NCBI GenBank assembly: GCA_037446575.1
Contig: JBBIII010000093.1
Location: 1 to 8,416 of the forward strand
Reading direction: 5' to 3'
DNA from: JBBIII01 sp037446575
Lineage (GTDB): Bacteria > Bacteroidota > Ignavibacteria > UBA10030
DNA: 8,416 nucleotides
The notes below the pieces were generated by a model. The model ran no database searches, was not told where the DNA came from, and was given only the letters and a program-made list of their open reading frames with translations. Positions 7,257-8,416 of the stretch are shown here, piece by piece. Within the stretch, counting starts at the first letter, position 1. Every line of letters starts with the position of its first letter. The translations under genes were made by a program, and so were the position numbers.

Positions 7257-7810
7257 ATGAAGATAAAAGGAACCGTCGTATCTGCGCGACGAGAATTTGT
7301 GCGAGAACATTTCGGTGAACAAGGTGGAATGAAATAATATCGACTTTACCTACCGATGATCAAGCAAAATTAAGTGGAGCTATTTTATCGTCAACTTGGT
7401 ACGACTTTGAAATCGGAAACAAATTAGATAAAGCTATTGTGGAAGTATTTGGTAAATGCAAGGAAGATTTCTTTGAAGAGTTAGGAGCGGAATCGGGGCG
7501 GCGGAGTATAGTAAGAGAACATAAATCTTTTATTACTAATTCTGATCCGCAATCTTTTTTGAAGAAAGCAGGCATAATATAAATTTTATTATGATACAGG
7601 ATATAGAGAATATGCAGAAACCAGCCCAACTTCTGGAATAATTACAACATATGATTCTGAGACATATTCAATCCCCGATTGCCTTACAGTAATCGGATGG
7701 TATAAAGAAGCATTAAAGATTTGTGGTGCAAAAGAAGTTACGGCAATCGCGGAGGAGTGTCGCGCAAAAGGGGAAAGTGCTGTCGCTATAAATTTCAATG
7801 GAAGGTTTGA
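7257..7810 (+). pseudogene. Frameshifted gene, DUF2378/TIGR02265-like protein
   Basis: ATG 7257 has GGGAG at 7248-7252 but meets TAA at 7335 after 26 codons. The coding signal moves to another frame near 7323: after KGTVVSARREFVREHFGEQ the sequence continues as WNEIISTLPTDDQAKL from 7325, as if one base had been lost. That frame stays open to TAA 7580, ending in FLKKAGII. It then returns to the original frame near 7577-7581 (YKFYYDTGYREYAETSPTSG, then DCLTVIGWYKEALKICGAKE), as if one base had been gained. The original frame runs to TGA 7854 through a hairpin, which is odd; one missing T in the run at 7793-7795 would instead give NFQWKV and the tandem stops TGA TAA TGA at 7808-7816. The rebuilt protein is about 184 residues, without signal peptide or membrane segment. 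It resembles, from memory, a family of unknown function known from Myxococcus (DUF2378/TIGR02265). Real gene decay or sequence errors could explain the breaks. Confidence 0.75.
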
Positions 7811-7815
7811 TAATG

Positions 7816-7848
7816 AACTTCCCGATCGCAATCAGCGGTCGGGAAGTT
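7816..7848. terminator. Bidirectional hairpin between convergent genes
   Basis: AACTTCCCGATCGC (7816-7829) pairs with GCGGTCGGGAAGTT (7835-7848) around the five-base loop AATCA. This is a 14-pair stem with a single T/G mismatch that is a G-U wobble in plus-strand RNA. It sits between the plus-strand broken gene and the minus-strand bacterioferritin, 11 bases past the latter's stop codon, where a shared terminator is expected. The T-rich tracts on either side are poor (GTGTTT on the plus side), so termination may be factor-assisted, or the hairpin may mainly protect RNA ends. Confidence 0.7.
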
Positions 7849-7859
7849 GTGTTTGAGAA

Positions 7860-8330
7860 TTACTCGCCGGTTTGATTCGCTAAATAATTTTGCAAGCCAA
7901 TCTGTTGAATTTGCTCTCGTTGTTGATCTAACCAATCGCCATGCGCCTCTTCCATAAGGAGAATTTTCGTAAGCAAATCGGCGGTGCCGTTATCAACCAA
8001 TTCACGCGCCTGCACAATTGCTTTGTTGTACAATTGAACCGCGCTATGCTCTCCAGCGCTATCATTAGCCAACATAGCCGGCACATCTGCCCCAATTTTC
8101 ATCGGGTTTAGTTTGGATACTACAGGCGTGCCTTCTAAAAACAAAATTCTGCCTATTAACCATTCTGCATGTTTCATTTCGTCAATGGCTTGTTTTTCGA
8201 TTGCTTTGTGAAGCTTTCCGTAACCCCAGTTATCGCACATTTCTGAGTGTACCATATACTGGCTGATTGCGGTCAGCTCTTCTGCTAACAGTTCATTCAA
8301 TGTTGCAAGAATTTTTTCATTTCCTTTCAT
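7860..8330 (-). CDS. bfr: Bacterioferritin, iron storage and ferroxidase subunit
   Basis: The 156-residue protein aligns in my reading almost without gaps to E. coli Bfr (158 residues), from MKGNEKILATLNELL at the start to GLQNYLANQ near the end. All six di-iron ferroxidase ligands are present at canonical positions: E18, E51, H54, E94, E127 and H130. M52, the axial haem ligand between two subunits, and Y25 near the di-iron site are also kept, so a haem-binding 24-subunit cage that oxidises Fe(II) and stores ferric mineral in the cytoplasm is expected. The start at 8330 is supported by GAGGAG on the minus strand (plus coordinates 8339-8344), eight bases upstream. It is convergent to the broken gene and shares a hairpin terminator with it. 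There is no neighbouring ferredoxin-like bfd gene in the window. Non-haem members of the family exist, but M52 favours the haem form. Confidence 0.97.
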   Translation of the reverse strand: MKGNEKILATLNELLAEELTAISQYMVHSEMCDNWGYGKLHKAIEKQAIDEMKHAEWLIGRILFLEGTPVVSKLNPMKIGADVPAMLANDSAGEHSAVQLYNKAIVQARELVDNGTADLLTKILLMEEAHGDWLDQQREQIQQIGLQNYLANQTGE

Positions 8331-8356
8331 TTTGAAGTCTCCTCTTAATTTTATTA

Positions 8357-8377
8357 TTTGAAATTGTGTTTGAAATT
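8357..8377 (-). promoter_or_regulatory. Upstream region of bfr with a 9-base direct repeat
   Basis: TTTGAAATT occurs at 8357-8365 and again at 8369-8377 (plus-strand reading), 12 bases apart, between the bfr ribosome binding site and a possible minus-strand -10 box TATATT (plus 8384-8389). No convincing -35 hexamer can be seen. If the -10 is real, the repeats lie at or just after the transcription start, a position suited to a repressor. They do not match the classical Fur box. The A/T-rich composition makes chance repeats possible. Confidence 0.25.
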
Positions 8378-8416
8378 AAAAGTAATATAAGTAAAAAAAT
8401 CATGACTTATGCTACA

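Noticed and set aside
7323..7337. Programmed ribosomal frameshift in the gene at 7257
   Set aside because: No slippery heptamer or clear downstream stimulatory structure is visible at the break, and two or three independent shifts would be needed to give a full protein.
7360..7831. Two minus-strand open frames opposite the broken gene
   Set aside because: The plus-strand reading gives a coherent soluble protein once the frame changes are allowed, while the minus-strand translations look like antisense noise.

Overview
The window looks like chromosomal DNA from an AT-rich, Gram-negative bacterium of the Bacteroidota/Ignavibacteria/Chlorobi side of the tree. The reasons are the low GC content, the huge 'two-component regulator propeller' sensor kinase (Reg_prop repeats plus Y_Y_Y domain, abundant in that group), secreted proteins with short hydrophobic leaders, and A/T-rich spacers. 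This placement is inferred from style and not from a marker gene. I see no transposase, integrase, tRNA, rRNA, CRISPR array or phage gene.

Left part (1-652): a short 14-base tandem repeat at the edge, then a small four-helix membrane protein of unknown function (131-541), then a 111-base spacer with a possible promoter. Centre (653-6160): three tightly spaced signalling genes on the plus strand. They are a membrane histidine kinase with a 14-repeat periplasmic propeller (653-3766), a stand-alone Rcp1-like response regulator (3782-4222), and a soluble hybrid kinase with REC-PAS-HisKA-HATPase-REC order (4235-6160). The gaps of 15 and 12 bases argue for one operon. Every predicted phosphoacceptor and ATP-binding box is present, but none of the three proteins has a DNA-binding output domain. 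The set therefore reads as a phosphorelay whose final effector is encoded elsewhere.

Right part: a secreted metallo-beta-lactamase-fold hydrolase with all zinc ligands (6225-7220), then a broken gene (about 7257-7810) whose protein can be rebuilt only by allowing two clear frameshifts and a probable third. A strong inverted repeat (7816-7848) follows, placed to stop transcription from both sides. Last is a minus-strand bacterioferritin (7860-8330) with all ferroxidase ligands and the haem methionine.

Most of the window is ordinary and recognisable. The points most worth a second look are the pairing of a phytochrome-type kinase module and an Rcp1-like regulator with a periplasmic propeller sensor, the missing output of the three-gene relay, and the cluster of frame disruptions confined to one small gene.
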